Source: an uncultured Streptococcus sp.
GTDB taxonomy: Bacteria > Bacillota > Bacilli > Lactobacillales > Streptococcaceae
Length of the DNA: 16,578 nucleotides
Direction: 5' to 3'
Assembly (NCBI GenBank): GCA_900755085.1
Contig: CAAEFF010000137.1
Location: 1 to 16,578, forward strand
Shown piece after piece: positions 14,012-16,578 of the stretch. Made by a program: the position numbers and the translations under genes. The notes beneath the pieces were generated by a model, which made no database searches, was not told the DNA's origin, and saw nothing but the letters and a program-made list of their open reading frames with translations. The stretch's first letter is position 1. Each line of letters opens with the position of its first letter.

Positions 14012-14047
14012 CTCTTGTAGTATATTTATCTAATCAATATAAAGTGA

Positions 14048-14847
14048 GGGTAGTGTAAAATAAGTTGTGTAAACACAAAAAGGAATAAATCCGTTATAGT
14101 AGAGTTGTAACAGATTACTAGAAAGAAATTTATTCCTATGACTCAGTTTACTACAGACTTGCTTAACTTCCTAGCCCAAAAGCAAGATATTGATGAATTT
14201 TTCCGTACTTCTTTTGAAACAGTTATGAATGATCTGCTTCAAGCAGAGTTATCAGCCTTACGAAAAAATAGGCTATAATTCTGGCAATAGTCGAAATGGA
14301 ACCTATTCACGGAAATTTGAAACCAAATATGGGACAGTTCATTTAACTATTCCAAGAGAATTTAATGGGAACTTTAGTCCAGTTTTGCTTCCCTCTTATG
14401 GACGTCGAGATGTCCACTTGGAAGAGATGGTGATCAAACTCTATCAAACTGGCGTAACGACTCGAGAAATTAGTGATATCATCGAGCGAATGTATGGTCA
14501 GTACTATAGTCCTGCCACAATTTCTAATATCTCAAAAGCAACTCAGGAGAATGTCGCTGCTTTTCATGAGCGAAGTTTAGAAGCCAATTACTCTGTTTTA
14601 TTTCTTGACGGAACCTATCTTCCATTATGACGTGGAATCGTTAGTAAAGAATGTATTCATATCGTACTTGGCATGACACCAGAAGGACAGAAGGCTGTTC
14701 TTGGATATGGAATCGCCCCAAATGAAAACAATGCTTCTTGGTCCACCCTGTTAGACAAGCTTCAAAACCAAGGAATCAAACAGGTTTCTCTTGTAGTGAC
14801 CGATGGCTTCAAGAGGCTTGAGTAGATTGTCAGTCAAGCTTACCCAT
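14048..14847 (+). mobile_element. IS256-family element remnant
   Basis: A left end (GTAGTGTAAAATAAGTTGTG and the following AT-rich leader) is followed by a mutator-type transposase frame that is broken in several places. Similarity stops near 14847, so the right half and right end of the element are missing. Both boundaries are approximate. It is the only plus-strand coding material in the window. Confidence 0.75.
14138..14847 (+). pseudogene. IS256-family (mutator-type) transposase, degraded
   Basis: The frame opens MTQFTTDLLNFLAQKQDIDE (ATG 14138-14140) and runs to a stop at 14276-14278. Just before that, near 14250-14262, the family sequence jumps to another frame: QPYEKIGYNSGNSRNGTYS, then YGTVHLTIPREFNGNF and LYQTGVTTREISDII. 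That frame meets TGA at 14628-14630 inside LDGTYLPL-RGIVSKECIH (probably CGA to TGA). It then meets TAG at 14823-14825 inside DGFKRLE-IVSQAYP (probably CAG to TAG). The LDGTY aspartate and the VVTDGFK aspartate of the DDE set are still visible. The last third, including the final catalytic Glu, is missing. It cannot make an active transposase. Confidence 0.85.
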
Positions 14848-14861
14848 CGCATTCAAAAACA

Positions 14862-14889
14862 AAAAACCTAGGCCTAAACCTCGGTTTTT
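14862..14889. terminator. Bidirectional terminator-like hairpin next to the integrase
   Basis: AAAAACCTAGG and CCTCGGTTTTT pair at 10 of 11 positions around CCTAAA. Both strands carry a T run, so it could stop transcription from either side. It separates the IS remnant from the integrative element and lies 86 bases past the integrase stop codon. Confidence 0.75.
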
Positions 14890-14905
14890 ATTTTGATTGG
14901 AAACT

Positions 14906-14960
14906 CTCTTATTTAAGAGTAACAATTTGCAAATTCTATTTTCTCCCAGTATTAGTGGGT
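14906..14960. repeat. Clustered inverted repeats beyond the integrase 3' end (candidate attachment region)
   Basis: Three inverted repeats lie in 55 bases: CTCTTA-TT-TAAGAG (14906-14919), the perfect 12-base palindrome AATTTGCAAATT (14924-14935), and CCCA/TGGG around GTATTAG (14946-14960). In integrative elements, att sites and recombinase arm sites commonly lie next to the integrase gene end. The core site cannot be fixed without the other junction. Confidence 0.35.
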
Positions 14961-14974
14961 TAATTCCTCAATTT

Positions 14975-16162
14975 TCAACTCTGGCAGGAATTTGGTAGGT
15001 AAATTGATAATCCAAGATTATCTAAACTGTTTGTAATCTCTTCTGAAATTGTTGAATCACCTGAATAATACCAGTGACTATATGTATTCAACGTGGTTGA
15101 CTTATCAGCATGTCCTAATCGATATGAAACATATAAGGTATCCTTATGCAATACATTTATAAGATAGGATGCATGACTATGTCTTAATCCTTTCCCTGTA
15201 ATTTCTGGTACACCAGTAATCCTAGCATGCCTTTTTATTATCCTAGAGATTGTAGACTTACACAAGGGCTCACCAAAACGTGATATTACATAATCTTTAT
15301 CATCATTCTTGATTTGAACTTCTCGCCATTTTTTAAGTATTGTAATTGTAAAATCATCTAAATCAATTTTACGATTCCCTGCTACTGTCTTTGTTTGTTG
15401 TTTAGCATACCATACACCGTTTTTATCCTTCTCAATCGTCGAATGAACATGAATCCATTTACGTTCAAAATCAATATCTTCCCATTTAAGAGCAATACCC
15501 TCACTAACTCTTAAACCAGTCATAAAATATAACCAGATCGTCATGTAATTATGAAGTCCCTCATACTCACTAATATCGAAAGAGTTTATTACCTTCTTAA
15601 ATTCATCAAATGTCCAAAATTTTGTATCAGGGTGCTTTCCTCTAGGATTATCTAATCCTTTAAAAGGAACTCTATCAATATAACCCAATCTTTCTGCATA
15701 GCCCAGACATGCTTTAAATCTAGACCACATATTTTTAGCATAGTTACTAGAATACTTGTCTATAATAGCTAAGCGAAATCTTTCACAGTCAATAGTACTA
15801 ATATCTGATAATTTTTTACTACCAAATTGCTTAATAAATAACTGATGATGTGGTAAAGCGGTTTGATAAGTTACAAATTGAACTTTTTGTTGATAATATT
15901 TTAAATAAATCTCTTCCATAAACTCTCTAAAAGTTAGAAAACTATTATTAATAGTAGAGTTCACAAATTCATGTTTTAAACGAAGTATCTCTTCATATGC
16001 TTCCTTAAAAGAATTAAACGGTAATCCCTGTTGATTTTTCCTTCCTTTCTTTTGAATTCTTTTCCCAGTTATTGGATCAACTCCTAATTCAATTTGAAAA
16101 TAAATTTTTCCTTTTGAATCTTTGTATACACCTTTATATTTCTTTGTCTTTGATATAACCAT
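14975..16162 (-). CDS. int: Tyrosine-type site-specific recombinase (integrase)
   Basis: A 395-residue phage/ICE-type integrase that excises and integrates the element by strand exchange. An N-terminal AP2-like DNA-binding segment (KYKGVYKDSKGKIYFQIELG) comes first, then a SAM-like core-binding domain (about 70-165) and the catalytic domain. Visible active residues are R218 (TGLRVSE), K258 (TKTVAG), R327 and H328 (GLRHSHAS), H351 (LGHADKS) and the nucleophile Y361 (NTYSHWY). The usual first His of the HxxR box is Lys324. I choose the ATG at 16160-16162, with AAGGTGA five bases before it, over the GTG three codons upstream. It overlaps the end of the DUF3173 gene by 29 bases, so the two are coupled. 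The frame is AT-rich compared with its left neighbours, which fits acquired DNA. Confidence 0.93.
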   Translation of the reverse strand: MVISKTKKYKGVYKDSKGKIYFQIELGVDPITGKRIQKKGRKNQQGLPFNSFKEAYEEILRLKHEFVNSTINNSFLTFREFMEEIYLKYYQQKVQFVTYQTALPHHQLFIKQFGSKKLSDISTIDCERFRLAIIDKYSSNYAKNMWSRFKACLGYAERLGYIDRVPFKGLDNPRGKHPDTKFWTFDEFKKVINSFDISEYEGLHNYMTIWLYFMTGLRVSEGIALKWEDIDFERKWIHVHSTIEKDKNGVWYAKQQTKTVAGNRKIDLDDFTITILKKWREVQIKNDDKDYVISRFGEPLCKSTISRIIKRHARITGVPEITGKGLRHSHASYLINVLHKDTLYVSYRLGHADKSTTLNTYSHWYYSGDSTISEEITNSLDNLGLSIYLPNSCQS

Positions 16163-16403
16163 TTTTCTCACCTTCTATATCTGAAAAAGAAATACCAATT
16201 AAATTTTCTACAATATTTTTAGGAGCAATGCCTAACCTTTTATTATCGAAAGGTGAACATCCTAATTGTACCGCATTCTTATCATTTTTTCTAGCTTCTT
16301 CAAACTTTTTTACCGCAATCTTTTTTGCTTGTCTAATAATATTTCTCGATGTGTGCTCTGGAAAACCAATCGCAACTAAATCTTTATAGTTTACTGTTTC
16401 CAT
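16134..16403 (-). CDS. DUF3173 family protein, integrase partner
   Basis: An 89-residue protein starting METVNYKDLVAIGFPEHTSR. It matches the DUF3173 pattern: a DLVALGF-like start, then NIIRQAKKIAV, FDNKRLGIAP and NIVENLIGI, with a likely helix-turn-helix. Proteins of this family sit directly upstream of tyrosine integrases in Gram-positive integrative elements and may act as excisionase-like or regulatory factors; that role is inference. The frame is open from an ATG at 16440-16442. That ATG has no ribosome site and would add 13 charged residues, so I prefer the ATG at 16401-16403, which has AAAGGAAG about 10 bases before it. The distance is rather long, so the start is uncertain. Confidence 0.75.
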   Translation of the reverse strand: METVNYKDLVAIGFPEHTSRNIIRQAKKIAVKKFEEARKNDKNAVQLGCSPFDNKRLGIAPKNIVENLIGISFSDIEGEKNGYIKDKEI

Positions 16404-16514
16404 GATTTTACTACTTCCTTTCTTAGATTTTTTCACCTCCATGGCATGACTGATGAAGTCATCATAAGAATTTCACTTGCTGCTCTTTTACGGTGGCAGC
16501 CTGAACGGTCAGAA

Positions 16515-16542
16515 GTATCATTGTATATCATTTGTATCATGG
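16515..16542. repeat. Three short tandem near-repeats (ATGATA-type) upstream of the integrase genes
   Basis: On the plus strand the units GTATCATT, GTATATCATTT and GTATCATGG follow one another without gaps. Nearby, TGATGA and TCATCA form an inverted repeat around AG (16451-16464). This could be a regulator or excision-factor binding array upstream of the DUF3173 gene. The rest of 16443-16578 holds no gene that I can support strongly. Confidence 0.45.
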
Positions 16543-16578
16543 CATATAAAGTATCGCTCTATTTTATTGATGGTTTTA

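Overview
The window reads as a low-GC Gram-positive chromosome, most likely an oral Streptococcus of the mitis/sanguinis type. The asd-dapA pair, the YSIRK-type signal peptide, AAAGGAG ribosome sites, TATAAT-type -10 boxes (often TGn-extended) and streptococcal-looking protein sequences all support this. The species cannot be fixed by eye. Every intact gene is on the minus strand, so the window is best read from right to left; the only plus-strand gene is a decayed transposase.

Left part (1-3400). The start of dapA lies at the edge. A 250-base gap rich in repeats and hairpins separates it from asd; together these genes carry out the first two lysine/diaminopimelate branch steps. Upstream of asd is a two-gene LemA/DUF3137 membrane operon starting with TTG. 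Upstream of that is an apparently independent structured RNA of about 150 nt (3222-3372) with its own TTGACA promoter and a UUCG-loop terminator. It is probably a member of the asd RNA motif known from lactic acid bacteria.

Middle (3400-12300). An AlkD-like DNA glycosylase follows a cardiolipin synthase gene that is cut in two by one in-frame TAA. Next are a phosphinothricin-type GNAT acetyltransferase and a large secreted beta-helix enzyme, probably a GH87 alpha-1,3-glucanase, with a YSIRK signal but no LPXTG anchor. Then comes a two-gene heterodimeric ABC exporter whose sequences predict one degenerate and one active ATP site.

Right part (12300-16578). Three tandem paralogous lipoprotein genes each have their own promoter and terminator. 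The last two also share a duplicated promoter region, and only the last keeps a perfect palindrome containing a TACAnnTGTA core (the CopY/BlaI operator type). A degraded IS256-family element follows, with a frameshift, two nonsense codons and 3' truncation. The integrase end of an integrative element comes last: an AT-rich stretch with clustered inverted repeats, a tyrosine recombinase, a DUF3173 gene and short tandem repeats at the window edge. The body of this element lies beyond the right edge.

The strongest leads are the structured RNA, the broken cls with a plausible internal restart, the lipoprotein cluster with its retained operator, and the element boundary at 14840-14980. I found no CRISPR array, rRNA or tRNA. 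No wholly new system can be claimed from sequence alone.
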